From the NCBI GenBank assembly GCA_951802425.1, contig OX637798.1, forward strand, positions 2,976,001 to 3,040,000: a stretch of DNA of 64,000 bases, in the 5' to 3' direction. This DNA is from Clavaria fumosa (taxonomy: Eukaryota; Basidiomycota; Agaricomycetes; Agaricales; Clavariaceae). The position numbers and the translations under genes are program-made. Positions within the stretch are counted from its first letter, which is position 1. Every line of letters begins with the position of its first letter. Below the pieces are notes generated by a model that was given only the letters and a program-made list of their open reading frames with translations, searched no databases and was not told the origin of the DNA. Shown here piece after piece: positions 1 through 10,553 of the stretch.

Positions 1-541
1 GACCTCGACAATACCAAGACCACTCTGCTTATCTCTAAACTCATCCTCTGTGCTTGTACAACTTGTGCGCTCTAAGTATTCTCTTTACTTCGTCTTGATA
101 CTGATTCTTTGAACCCTATAGGTTCTCCCGTCAGTTGGCAAAGTCATTGCCTTCACCGATATACTTCTCGATACTATTGCAACCACTCGCGACCTTCACG
201 ACACCATCTGTTTCTCCCACCTTGTCTATTTCTTTTACTATGCTTCATTGGTCAACTTCGCAACCTTCTCAGTGTTATCCATTTCTCCCAACTTGTCTTT
301 TCCTTTCTCTACACTTGTCTACTGACTTCACAACCTTCCAAGCAACATCTCCCTTCTCTTTACTTGTCTATTTACACCCTTTCAGACATCCTCGCGACCT
401 TCCGGGACCAAGCATTATCGACTGTGCTCAACAGTTGATTGGTCTTAGTGAGTTTCCAGAACTGGTCACCAACAAGTCGACCTTTGGCATTACTTATGAG
501 ACAGGACAGGCCCTAACACTCAGGACAAAGGGAGATGGAAG
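1..541. other. Pyrimidine-rich non-coding stretch before pol fragment
   Basis: The first 480 bases are rich in C and T and contain loosely repeated phrases built on acttgtctatt and gcaaccttc, which look like degenerate tandem repeats. Open frames of 109 and 136 codons are low-complexity Ser/Leu/Phe readings and resemble no family I know. From about 520 the sequence reads into the retroelement pol frame described next, so this part is probably a decayed upstream pol segment joined to simple sequence. Confidence 0.4.
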
Positions 542-1084
542 GTAGAGACAGATGCGAGTAACCTGGCAACTGGTGGAGTGCTCTCACAGCAGCAGACAGA
601 TGGAACCTGGAGAGTCATGGACTATATCTCCAAGGCCCTCACTGCAGCTGAGAAGAACTACGATGTGTATGACAAGGAGTTCTTGGCTGTGATTCGGGCA
701 CTTTGTGAGTGGCGGGCATACCTCATTGGAGCAGATGAGACAATTGAAATCTGGATGGACCATGCGAACCTCCAGTACTTCCGGAAGCCCCAGAAGTTGA
801 AACCGAGGCAGGTCCGTTGGGTTGGAGAGCTCCAGTGCTTTGACTTTGAGATAAAGTATCGCACTGGCAAGTTGAATACGAAGGCAGATGCACTCTCCTG
901 GAGACCGGACTATGGAGAGATGGTGGAGGAGGATGCACCGGTGCAGGTTTTCCTGGAAACGGAAGTCCGTTGTAGTAGGCTGTACAGGTGTTGGCTGCAA
1001 ATAGATGTTCGCGGCCGGGTTCTTCAGGGGGTCTTATTGCACAACGGGTATACTAGACAGAACCTTGGAGGATATGGAGGTTGA
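542..1084 (+). pseudogene. Ty3/gypsy pol fragment: RNase H domain
   Basis: This is the RNase H part of a Ty3/gypsy (Metaviridae-type) polyprotein. The frame opens with VETDASNLATGGVLSQQQ, the usual start of the retroelement RNase H fold with its first acidic residue. It continues through KNYDVYDKEFLAVIRAL and the FEIKYRTGKLNTKADALS motif that closes the domain, where most elements have ADALSR; here Arg is replaced by Trp. No reverse transcriptase precedes it and no integrase follows in frame. The frame runs into unrelated sequence and stops at 1084. It is a dead fragment, and the rest of pol resumes near 1900 after an insertion. Confidence 0.85.
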
Positions 1085-1870
1085 GTGCAAAAGGTTCAGA
1101 GAGTGAAAATATATGTTGTCCGGAGTATCCGGTATCGGATCCGATAGAGTCCGATGTTTGGATCGAAGGTTCGAGGGGCCGGCGACGACGAAGGCCAGCA
1201 GATCAATAGGTACGACAAAAGGTGAGCTTGCTAAAAATCACAGCACGATGTGGGCGTTCAAAAGCTGGATTTCTGTATAGTCCGAAGTGTGCTTAAGTAC
1301 AGTTCTGTAAGTACAGCAAATTGGAATGTACGGAAATGTCCGGAAAACATATGGAACAGCGCCATGTCGCGTGAAGGGTTACATGAGGGAGTTATATCAC
1401 AAGGGAATTGAGTAGCTCGGAGGAATGAAATGTCCGATGAGTAGCACATGTCCGGACCGCTCGTAAACTGAAGGAAAGTGGGGCTGGTACAGCAAAGGGG
1501 TATTAGGAACAATGGGCAAAGTACTGCAAAGGGTTGGAAACGTTCAAATGATTGAATGGTTGAAAGGGATCACAATATGAAATTTACAGCATGTTATATG
1601 AAATAAAGGAATGGGAATGGAATAATGAGTATGTCGAGCGCTGACCATGCTGGAGTGATGAAATAGAAAGGCGTGGGCGGTGTGTGAGACCTGCGGGCTG
1701 TGATCTTCACGGGGAGTTGGAGACCGGAGAGTCCGATGTCGGATAAGTATCGGTCGTTATCGGATGGTGTCGGATTGTTATCGGATCGTATCGGACGCGA
1801 TTGCTTTGGATCCCGAAATATCCGGATGATCGGTATCTGTCATGTTTCTATGTTCAAACCGCATATTATC
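1085..1870. mobile_element. Unclassified insertion in pol with TCGGAT-like ends
   Basis: About 0.8 kb with no convincing coding content separates the RNase H and integrase pieces of the same pol gene. Both edges (about 1115-1165 and 1725-1840) are dense in the words tccgg, tcggat and atccg in opposing orientations, e.g. gtatccggtatcggatccg near the left edge and atcggatcgtatcgg near the right. That gives the look of degenerate terminal inverted repeats. I infer a non-autonomous insertion; the class is unknown and exact ends are not resolved. Confidence 0.4.
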
Positions 1871-1895
1871 CTTACACCGTGTGTCATTCACATCG

Positions 1896-2401
1896 GAAAT
1901 GGAGACACTACTCCAGAAAAATAGCGCAGTACACATACAGAAGCTGGAGGAGCTTGATGACAAGTGGACACGAGATCATGCTGGACTCTGGCAAAAGGGG
2001 ATAGTCACTTGGGTCCCCCTAGGAGCTTGTGAGGCTGTCCTCAAGTTTGAGCATGAGCTCCCTGCTGCTGGACACCCTGGGCCCTGGAAGTTGAGAGTGG
2101 CACTAGTGAAGGGTTATTGGTGGCTGGACATGGTGAAAGATGCAGATCAGTATGCCCAGGGGTGTGAGACCTGCCAGCAGACGAAGCCTGACTGTACCAA
2201 GCATGCTGCCCCACTCCACCCCCACCCTGTTCCTGATGGTCCCTGGTCAGTGATCTCATGGGACATAGTTGGTCCCCTCCCCCTCTCCCATGGACATAAT
2301 GCCATCCTTGTCATTGTTGACAAGTTCACAAAACAGACACTGCTTGAAGTGATTGGGCTTGACCTCACAGGACTTGGAGTGGCATGCCTCCTCTGGGATC
2401 A
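1896..2401 (+). pseudogene. Ty3/gypsy pol fragment: zinc-binding and integrase N-terminus
   Basis: The frame contains the H2C2 zinc-binding region that precedes Ty3-type integrases. Its visible landmarks are AAGHPGPWK, KGYWWLDMVKDADQYAQGC and CETCQQTKPDCTKH. It then enters the catalytic core with WDIVGPLPLS, carrying the first acidic residue, and ILVIVDKFTKQ. At LLWD the frame is cut and joined directly to an LTR (ATGTTAGG). The rest of the core and the chromodomain are missing, so this is a 3'-truncated remnant. Confidence 0.85.
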
Positions 2402-2690
2402 TGTTAGGATCGCTTATGTAAGCCATTCCAAAGTGCAGTTGTGGAGAAACTAGGGAGGGTTGTTGGAAGGTCACATGACCTGTGGCTGTGGTCAGATTAC
2501 ATAATCGTAAGATCACATGACCTGGGCCTGGGCACATCACGTGATCCGAGGGTCCGAGCATGGGAAAGTCAGCAAGTCCTGGGGCTCTTGCTATATATAC
2601 TGCATCCTTTCCATTTTTGTACTCTTTTCCCCTTATCTCAGTATTGTCATCATGACCTTATGCTTAAGTTGTGTGAGACCCAGTCTGATA
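2402..2690 (+). mobile_element. LTR copy 1 of the Ty3/gypsy element
   Basis: A 289-base block starting TGTTAGGATCGCTTATG recurs at 4664 and 5900. It contains a TATATATA box near 2592 and, at 2537-2544, the palindrome TCACGTGA (an E-box). The left end starts with TG as LTRs do. The right end is set only by where the copies stop matching (cagtctgata). The true end may lie further right, since tcctaac near 2724 is complementary to the left terminus. It abuts truncated pol on its left. Confidence 0.8.
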
Positions 2691-3221
2691 TAATACTAAG
2701 ATCCGCCTGTCCGCCCTAGCCCCATGTCCTAACCCGGCTAGCCTGGACCCTTAATTTCAAACTGTGACACATTGTCACAGCTCAGCCCCTATCATCCTCT
2801 TCTCCTTTACCCTGCCCGCGGTGTGTAACAGAACTGCATGAAATTTTTACTGTGTGTAGATACACGTGACCAGACCAGGAGGAAGTCAACTGTGACCCTC
2901 CCCAAGTGATACCGAGTGCCCAAGGCCCGGAACTTTGTTTTACAGCTATGTACCAGTGAATCGTGTAGTGTACAGGGCAAGGAAAGGCCCTCTACATAGT
3001 CTTTCTGTAGTTTCCTCGTCCAGTGGACAGAGCCCTTGCTCTGTGACCATTGTCAGAAGGGTGCATGGGCAACTCATTAGGAGTTGTGGAGCGACCACCT
3101 GGGACACCATTTGGGCCCCACACTACCAATAGTTTCATAGAATAAGAGTTCTATAGGTACATAAGTACCTAGAAGAGCAGCCTGAGAGGACAGGACTGTT
3201 AAGAGATCGAAGAAATCCTGA
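2691..3221. other. Degenerate retroelement leader/gag region
   Basis: This region separates LTR copy 1 from the gag remnant and has no long meaningful frame. The phrase gtgcccaaggcccggaact at about 2917-2935 recurs in altered form near 3221-3239. The start of gag therefore seems to have been duplicated or rearranged. I read it as decayed leader and 5' gag sequence. Confidence 0.45.
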
Positions 3222-3428
3222 GTGCCGAAGGCCCAGAATTTTATTTTACAGTGCTACAGAATGCTGGACCTAGCTGTTGCCCCCTTTGATGGGCAGAAAA
3301 GGAACTTCTGTACGTTCCTCCGATCCCTTCGCCTCCTGTTTATGGCGAACCCAACTGTCTATGCTGTGGACCTGGTGAAGGTCCTTTTTGCTCTGAGCAA
3401 AATTACTGGAGAAGGATTTGCTGAGTGA
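3222..3428 (+). pseudogene. gag remnant fused to integrase
   Basis: A short open frame includes PFDGQKRNFCTFLRSLRL and KVLFALSKITGEG. This resembles the capsid segment of chromodomain Ty3/gypsy gag proteins, where a PFDG...F..FL...Y pattern is usual. The frame ends in TGA as it runs, at ggatttgctga/gtgaagggttattgg, into the integrase zinc-binding segment. Everything from late gag through protease, reverse transcriptase and RNase H has been deleted. Confidence 0.6.
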
Positions 3429-4663
3429 AGGGTTATTGGTGGCCAGACATGGTAAAAGATGCAGATCGGTATGCCCAGGGGTGTGAGACATGCCAGCAAA
3501 CGAAGCCTGACCATACCAAGCATGCTGCCCCACTGCACCCCCATCTGGTGCTCAATGGTCCCTGGTCGGTGATCTCATGGGACATAGTTGGTCCCCTCCC
3601 CCTCTCCCGTGGACATAACGCCATCCTTGTTATTGTCAACAAATTCACGAAACAGACACTGCTCAAAGCGATTGGGCTCGACCTCACAGGACTTGGAGCA
3701 GCGCATCTCCTCTGGGATTGAGTGTTTCGTGACCATGGAGTCCCTCACAAGGTTGTGAGTGACTGGGGGTCCCAGTTCGTGTCCCACTTCATGAAGGAGT
3801 TCTACTCCATGATCCGGGTAAAGGCAAATCCAAGTACTGCCTTTCATCTGCAGACTGATGGACAGACAGAATGGGTGAACCAGGAGATGGAGATCTATCT
3901 CCGGGCTTATGTGGACCATCTCCAGGATGACTGGGCTGAATGGTTGTCCACTGCAGAGTTTGCTCTTAATAATCGTGAGCACTCAGTGACAGGACAGACA
4001 CCTTTCTTCCTCGATTATGGACAACACCCATGGAATGGGGGGCTCTGGCCACCTTCTGAGGTGAACCCAGCGGCGGACGAGTGGATGGCTAAGCTCACGG
4101 AGTCCCAAAGAGCAGCCAAGGAGGCAATGGAGAAAGTGGTGGCAGCGATGAAGAAGAGCTACAATAAGGGGAAATGCCCAAGTCAGGAGTACTCTGAGGG
4201 AGATCTGGTCTGGCTGGATACTAGAAACTTGAAGATGGACCGGCACCTGTAAAAAGCTTGACAACAAGAGAGCAGGCCCCTTTGCAGTTGAGGAGAAGGT
4301 GGGACCTGCTGGGTATCGCCTCAAGCTCCCTTGGGCCTGGCACATCCATCGGGTCTTCAATGAGTTGCTGTTGACACCATACCACCCCCCTTCCTTCCCT
4401 TCTCAGAACCTGCCTCCCCCTCTGCCCCCTATGATTGATGATGACCACCTGGAGTATGATGTGGAGGCAATCCTTGATGTTAAGAAGGTGGGACGTGGGG
4501 TGAAGTACTTGGTGAAGTGGTTGGGATATCCAGTGGAGGAAAACACTTGGGAGCCCTGTAGGAACCTCACTAACGTAATGTTGCTTCTCTGGGACTTCTT
4601 CCTCTCCCACCCTGACAAGGCCAAGCTAGCTGGTCAGGATGCCCAGCCTTAAGAGGGGGGTGA
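3425..4663 (+). pseudogene. Ty3/gypsy integrase plus chromodomain, broken
   Basis: This is a nearly complete integrase in three pieces. The H2C2 zinc-binding region and first catalytic Asp lie in 3425-3718. An in-frame TGA at 3719-3721 follows LLWD. The core continues in the same frame with the second Asp (VVSDWGSQF) and the Glu after TDGQTEWVNQE. Near 4248 the frame shifts by one base relative to the second copy at 5487. The rest reads KLDNKRAGPFAVEEKVG, then a chromodomain (EYDVEAILDVKKVGRGV, YLVKWLGYP, NTWEP) ending at 4652. A purine tract (aagaggggggtga) precedes the following LTR. The chromodomain places it in the chromovirus group. Confidence 0.9.
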
Positions 4664-4952
4664 TGTTAGGATCGCTTATGTAAGCCATCCCAAAGTGCAG
4701 TTGTGGAGAAACTAGGGAGGGTTGTTGGAAGGTCACATGACCTGTGGCTGGGGTCAGATTACATAATCGTAAGATCACATGACCTGGGCCTGGGCACATC
4801 ACATGATCTGAGGGTCCGAGCGTGGGAAAGTCGGCAAGTCCCGGGGCTCTCACTATATATACTGCATCCTTTCCATTTTTGTACTCTTTTCCCCTTATCT
4901 TAGTATTGTCATCATGACCTTACGCTTAAGTTGTGTGAGACCCAGTCTGATA
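4664..4952 (+). mobile_element. LTR copy 2
   Basis: This 289-base LTR is nearly identical to copy 1 and begins TGTTAGG directly after the purine tract of the preceding pol, so it is the 3' LTR of the 2691-4663 internal region. Its E-box has decayed to TCACATGA (4799-4806); the TATA box is kept. Its right edge is joined without leader to mid-integrase sequence at gattgagtgtttcg, so the next internal region lost its 5' part. Confidence 0.85.
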
Positions 4953-5899
4953 GATTGAGTGTTTCGTGACCATGGAGTCCCTCACAAGGTCATGAGTGAC
5001 TGAGGCTCCCAGTTCATGTCTTGTTTCATGAAGGAGTTCTACTCCATGATTCAGGTAAAGGCAAATCCAAGTACGGCCTTTCATCCACAGACTGATGGAC
5101 AGACAGAACGGGCAAACCAGGAGATGGAGATCTATCTCTGGGCTTATGTGGACCATCTCCAGGATGACTGGGCTGAATGGCTGTCCACTGTGGAGTTTGC
5201 TCTTAACAATCGTGAGCACTCAGCAACAGGACAGATGCCTTTCTTCCTTGATTATGGATGACACCCTTGGAATGGGGGACTCCGCCCCCCTTCAGAGGTG
5301 AACCCAGCGGCAGACAAGTAGATGGCTAAGCTCATGGAGTCCCAAAGAGCAGCCAAGGAGGCGATGGAGAAAGTGGTGGCAGCAATGAAAAAGAGCTATG
5401 ATAAGGGGAAGTGCCCAAGTCGGGAGTACTCTGAGGGAGATCTGGTCTGGCTAGACACTAGGAACCTAAAGATGGACCAGCCCTCTAAAAAGCTTGACAA
5501 CAAGTGAGCAGGCCCCTTTGCAGTTGAGGAGAAGGTAGGACCAGGAGGATACTGCCTCAAGCTCCCCTGTGCATGGCGCATCCACCGTGTCTTCAACAAG
5601 CTGTTGCTCACCCCTTTCATTGCCCCCTCCTTCCCTTCCCAAAATCCTCCACCACCTCCCCCTGCCACAATTGATGATGACCACCTGGAGTACGATGTGG
5701 AAGCAATCCTTGATGTCAAGAAGGTGGGGCATGGGGTGAAGTACTTGGTGAAATGGTTGGGATACCCAGTGGAGGAAAACACTTGGGAGCCCCATAGGAA
5801 CCTCACCAATGTAGCACTGCTGCTCTGGGACTTCTTCCTCACCCACCCTGACAAGGCCAAGCTAGCTGGTCAAGACGCCCAGCCTTAAGAGGGGGGTGA
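4953..5899 (+). pseudogene. Second truncated integrase/chromodomain copy
   Basis: This near-duplicate of 3720-4652 begins inside the integrase core just after the LLWD position. Stops interrupt the core, for example TGA at VMSD*GSQ near 5002 and TGA after FFLDYG at 5260. A TAG at about 5320 precedes MAKLMESQRAAKEA, and a further stop follows KKLDNK. The terminal chromodomain (EYDVEAILDVKKVGHGV ... YLVKWLGYPVEENTWEP) is open to 5888 and is followed by the purine tract and LTR copy 3. It is non-functional. Confidence 0.88.
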
Positions 5900-6186
5900 T
5901 GTTAGGATTGCTTACCTAAGCCATCCCAAAAAACAGGAGTTGTGGAGAAACTAGAGAAGATAGTTGGAAGGTCACATGACCTGTGGTGGAGGATTATGTA
6001 ATTGAGAGATCACATGACCTGGGCTTGGGCATATCACGTGATCCAAGGGGTCCGAGCATGGGAACACTGGCAAGTCCTGGGGTTCTCACTATAAGTACCT
6101 TCACTTTACCCTTTTTGTACTCTTTTCCCCTTATCTTAGTATTGTTGTCATGACCTTACACTTAAGTTGTGTGAGACCAGTCTGAT
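5900..6186 (+). mobile_element. LTR copy 3
   Basis: The third LTR begins TGTTAGGATTGC after aagaggggggtga. It is more diverged than copies 1 and 2. It keeps the TCACGTGA palindrome (6034-6041), but its TATA region reads ctataagtacc. It is the last recognisable retroelement part in this cluster. Confidence 0.8.
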
Positions 6187-7071
6187 AGCTGACCCCTTTG
6201 ACCCCAACAGGAATGTTGTCTCAGTGCTGTGTATTGTATCCTAGTGCATGCTGCACACACATTCCAAACTCACAAGGCATCCAGTGTCATGCCATGCAGT
6301 ATCCAACACTATCCAGGATGGCATGAGATTACATACCTATCCAGGGATCTGCAACAGCATCAGAGCATGCATTCTCAAGTGGTGGGTTGACAGGGACAGC
6401 CCTGCACAACTGCTTGAATGTCTGCCTCTTTGAGGTCCTCCAACTGCTGAAGAGTGCATAACCAAAATGGCACTGTGAGTTTGGCTGCCCCTGCTTCTTG
6501 ATCACTGTTGCTTGAGTGTCTGTGTACTTGTAACTATGTGTCTACTGCCAATGATGTGGTTCAAGTTCTGAACCTGCTCAGAACTGGACCAGACCTGAGG
6601 TTCAGTCCCTAAGTGGTCCCATTTGTGGTTCATATTTTTCAAGGAACTGGACCTTAGGTCCAGTTCCAGGTTCAGAAAATTCTTGAAAAGACTGGACCAA
6701 ACCAGACCGTGGCATCCCTAATATACAGAGAATGAAAACTACACATCATGACATGTTATCATATATTTTGATCAAGATTACATCCAGGTCAGAAGATAAT
6801 GATAGAAACGGCTGGTCACTGCAGGAACGGAAAGAAGGCCAAAACAAAAAACAAAAATTGACCGAGAGACAGCACCGCTGAGATGCACGAGGGGAGGCAT
6901 TCCGCATTGATGACTATCATGAGCGAGTAGCGACAGATGCAAAAAAAAAAAAACAAGAAAAGGGTAAAGGTGGGAGAGGCTGAATGGCTGAATGGCGAAA
7001 AATGATTAGATTATGCACTATTACAAGGCGAGCGCTTGAGACAAAGCCGCGAAATGAGAGGGCGAGGGTGT
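6187..7071. other. Spacer with hAT-like end and G-alpha 3' flank
   Basis: No gene is supported. From about 6550 to 6720 the sequence is built of repeated words of the type aactggacc / ggttcag in both orientations and ends ggcatccctaa, i.e. a TAGGGATG terminus on the other strand. That is the typical end of a hAT-like non-autonomous element. From about 6720 (tacagagaatgaaaactac) the sequence matches the 3' flank of the other G-alpha loci (15787, 26097, 33876, 45869). This marks the left edge of the duplicated array. Confidence 0.5.
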
Positions 7072-9186
7072 TTACATTAGTTCTGCGTGGCGCAGATGGT
7101 CTCGCAGTATGAGCTCTTCGACTGAGGGAAAGTGGGAGGTTGGTCAGTCACAAGCTCGCTGAAAAGAGGGTGTGGATGGGGAGGGGAGACCAGAGGAGGC
7201 TTACCAGTGCCCAAGGTGACCGCCGTGGATTCCGTATCCTGTGCGCACAGATACCATCAACGCAGAATGGGCGAAACGAAGGCCAATACGTACGATGACT
7301 GAAGTAAGGTGGAAGAAGAAGGGGCGTGGCTCGGGAGTGTTTCCGTTGTATTTCCCTGAAGTGCTGCTGGAAGTCTTGAGAAGGCAACCATCAGACAATA
7401 AGAAAAGGAAATAGGATAGAACGACACGAACACTTGGTCACAGTAGGCAGGTCGTTCTTCCGATCACCAAAGCCGGGCACGCTGTCCCTGATGCGGACGC
7501 CGCGGCGCAGCTTCGAGTCGAGGATGTCGCACTTGTTGAGGAAGAGGATCATCTGCGTTTGTGCTAGCCACTTGCACGCGCATACCGCCTGCCACAGCAG
7601 GTAGCTGTCCTCAAGCCTGTTCACTCGCCGGTCCTCCAAGAGCTTCTCGTCGAAGCACGAGATGGGCGCGGGGAAGATGATCGCGTTCACGTCGTCTAAG
7701 TAGGGTGCCATGCCGTGCGCTGTGTGAAGACGTGGAGGGGGTTGGTCAGCGGGCCGGGACACCTCGGGTATAGGTGGGACGCACGGATGACCGGGTCCCG
7801 CCCACATCGTACATAAGCCACTCCTGGCCAACCCTGCGACCTGTATCGATTCAACGGAGGGGCAGTCAGGATGGAGGCCGCTTTCAAACGGGGAGGGGGA
7901 AATAAAGAGAATGGAACACACTGTGGTCAAATACGAATTTGTACTCTTGCACGCCAAGTGTGCACAGACGGGCTCGAATGACATCTGCGTCCGTCGGCTG
8001 GTAGTGGCGCGTGGCAATCCGCTCGACGTCGTTCAGGAAGCACGCAAGGAACAAGCGGGTCAGCACGCAGCCTAGCAACGAAAGAGCAATAATAATAATA
8101 ATAAAGCAATAGTCCCGAACGTCACATCGATACGCACAATCCTGGGGTCTCCTCAAGCCTGACATACCGCTTGGCCAGAGCAGACCGCAACGTAGGGTCC
8201 TCCCATATCGTCTTCATGTCGTCCGCGCACGACGCAATGACTTCCGTGATATCGTTTAGCTCCGTGCCCCAACCGCGCCTCGCAACGGGGGTCGGCTGCT
8301 GCGCCTCTCCCGCAGCAGCAGCAGCAGCGACGGCGGCCCGCCCACAGCGGAAGCGGTCCAGTGCGGTCTTCCACCCGTTGCGCGAGTTGATCGAGAATTC
8401 TTGCTGCTGCTGCACGCGGAACGCCGGGGCTCGTGTCCGTGTCGTCGAACGGCGCGGCGGTCGTGATGAAGGTGGAATGCACCTCGCTCGCCGCGGCGCC
8501 GAGACGCCGCTCGAATGCGCTCGAGGCGGAGCTTCAGGAGACGGTGTTTTTCGGTGAAATGCTGCTGCTGCCGGAGGTGGTGTGGTTGCAGCGAGGACGA
8601 GAGACGCCAGTGGGGACGCCAGCTATGGTGGCGGAGGAAGAGGGGGCGCCTGTAGCGGTGGCCATTTCGTCGGAGAGAAGGTCGAGTATGGTGTTGACAT
8701 CGCGGACGAGGTCGAGCTGGATGACGGCGCGCCATGAGGCGCGTTCTTCCTGCTATTCACGGCGGGCATAGGTGAGCTGGAAGTCTGATGCGTGGTGGGG
8801 GGACCACAAGCGTTGGCGGTAGGATCAACGAGCGTCAGAGTGGGACCACCAAGAGATGAGTGGCGCACTTTGGAGGGTAGCGGATTTACCTGGGATACGT
8901 CGTTTGATCAGCCATGTAAAAAACAGTGGGGTTAATGATGATGGACGTGGGTGTGAGAGGAATAATAAGACGCACGGCTCTCGCTCTGTCCCAGGAGGAG
9001 GAGGACCTTGACGGGGCGCTTCTTGCGTCGAAGCGCCGCCTTTTCCTGGCGGATCTGCTCGCGGATCTCCTCGTCGACGCAGCGGGCGTGGGACTCGGCG
9101 AGCTCGCGCGCCTCGTGCTTTGCCGGCGTCTCGTCATGTGGGGGCGCGAGGACGGCGGCGAGTGGGTCGTCATCGTTGATGAGCAT
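7072..9186 (-). pseudogene. G-protein alpha subunit copy A (broken)
   Basis: This is a decayed copy of the gene intact at 46233-48418, with the same exon order. The N-terminal exon begins near 9186 (MLINDDDPLAAVLAPP), and the exon with NKCD lies near 7490-7560. The C-terminal exon ends EELM-type (HLRHAELM) at 7072. Lesions: an in-frame TAG at 8753-8755 replaces a Trp early in exon 3. The P-loop Gly next to the splice site becomes Arg, and one extra Leu codon precedes the P-loop. A net 11-base loss near 8430 shifts the frame in the helical-domain insert. Intron 3 carries an AAT microsatellite. I see no way to splice an intact protein. Confidence 0.88.
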
Positions 9187-9974
9187 GTCTTGGACGGGGG
9201 TTCTGGGTGGATTGATGGGGAGAAGGGGAGTGGGAGTGGGATGGAGGGGTGCGGGTACGGATACGGGTAAGGCGCGAGACGGGTGTCGTGGGAGAGGAGG
9301 AGGAGGAGGAGGAGAAGGGAGCTGTGAGCGTTGTAGGTTTAAAAAGATGAGAGAAATTTCGTAATCGAATCGTCGAATGGAATTCCTCCCAAACTGGAAG
9401 GTGAATCATCGAGTCGGATAGAGTCGTTTCGGTCTCGCATTCGTCTGAACGTGACTCGGAAGTGACCGAGAGATTCGATGAGTCAGAGACTAACGATGAC
9501 ATCATCGGGGTTGCGACCTTGCACCTGAACTCTATAGGCATCAACTGGAATCAGATTTGCTTTCCCTCACCGCACAAAGGTGTTTACTGATTATCAAGAG
9601 TACATCTATGGATTGTTTACAGCATTCAGGCTGGTCATGTCTCTTTATCTTGAAGCACTTCTACGATTGAGATGTGTTTGGTTGCTCTCTCTCGACCTAC
9701 ACCTGCTACTTCTTCTCGAATGGGAACGGACAGAAAACCAAAATCAATATATATAAAAACAGCATCAGAGATGGACGAGGAGGTATACCGCGTTGTAAGG
9801 TTGACGACTATCATGAGTGAGTAGCGATACACATAAAAGTCTGAAATCAGTCAAGAAATGAAAGTGGTAAAGATGGGGAGAGGCCGAACGACGAAAAAGC
9901 ATAGATTACGCACCATTACAAGGCGAGCGCTTGAGACAAAGCCATGGGGTGGGCGTTAGTTAGATTACAGTAAC
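9187..9974. other. Non-coding spacer with partial repeat copies
   Basis: On the minus strand this begins with a CT-rich tract (GA-rich as written, 9290-9325), the likely old promoter of G-alpha A. It continues with a shortened copy of the spacer seen at 18600-19170 (shared words such as gatgagtcagag and gatgacatcatcg). It then repeats the G-alpha 3' flank a second time (about 9780-9960). No ORF here has support. Confidence 0.5.
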
Positions 9975-10440
9975 TCTGCGTGGCGCAGATAGTCTCGCAG
10001 TATGATTCCTTCAACTGAAGAAAACAGGCAGTCAGTCACGAGTTTGCTGTAGACAGGGTGCGGAAGAGGAGGGGGTAGTGAAAAAAGGTTTACTGTTGGC
10101 AAAAATGATCATCGCAATTTCCGTATGCTGTGCGCGCAGATCCAATCAACGCGGAATCAGCTAAATGTCAATGCGCACGATGGTTGAAGTAACGTGGAAG
10201 TAACGTGGAAGAAGAAGGAGAATAGTTCGGGGGAGTGTTTCCGGTGTATCTTCCTGAAAAATCGTTATGTCAGAGGAAGATAATAGGGCAAAAAGAGAAA
10301 GAAGAAGTGTTGAGGAGGACCATCTGCGTGGGCGTGAGCAAGGGGCTCGTGCACACCACATTCCATAGCCGGTAGCTGTCCACGCTCAGGTCCTCTACGA
10401 GCTTCTGGAGGACGTGATTTGGGGGAGGCGCGCGAAGGTA
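9975..10440 (-). pseudogene. 3' fragment of a second, diverged G-alpha gene
   Basis: Reading the minus strand, the segment begins with HVLQKLVEDLSVDSYRLWNVV and TPTQMVLLN. These align by eye with the G-alpha region between switch II and the NKCD motif (compare KLLEDRRVNRLEDSYLLW in copy E). It ends with a C-terminal exon reading EGIILRDYLRHAELL then stop, near 9973. The NKCD motif itself is lost. The piece is clearly more diverged than copies A-E. It may be the 3' half of the second G-alpha gene whose 5' half survives at about 20.0-20.6 and 40.4-41.1 kb. Confidence 0.65.
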
Positions 10441-10553
10441 GATTCCCGTCGGCGTCACATGACACCAGAACCGGAATTGACCGCCATCGATAAGCATCGT
10501 CGATAAGCACCGTCGCAAACTTGCATCTTTCGTCGACACTACTTGTATCAATC
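10436..10553 (+). promoter_or_regulatory. Conserved 5' flank of the NLR genes (copy A)
   Basis: About 100 bases before each NLR start codon are conserved among the four copies (10436-10553, 20851-20954, 28530-28639, 41275-41394). Shared blocks are GTCACATGACACC, then CATCGATAAGCATCGTCG, CATCTTTCGTCGACACTACT and ATCAATCATGCGC over the start. Copy A has the CGATAAGCA block twice. Upstream of this the four loci differ, so it is probably the minimal promoter and 5' UTR. No experimentally known site is claimed. Confidence 0.5.

Noticed and set aside
135..545. A 136-codon frame at the left edge
   Set aside because: It is low-complexity translation of a pyrimidine-rich repeat and its frame has no retroelement motif.
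8153..8735. Long open frames on both strands across the G-alpha loci (also at 17.3-18.6, 27.4-28.1, 35.0-36.1 and 47.3-48.5 kb)
   Set aside because: They are GC-rich shadow frames of the G-alpha exons; their readings are Arg, Ala and Ser runs and they ignore the splice sites that give a coherent G-alpha.
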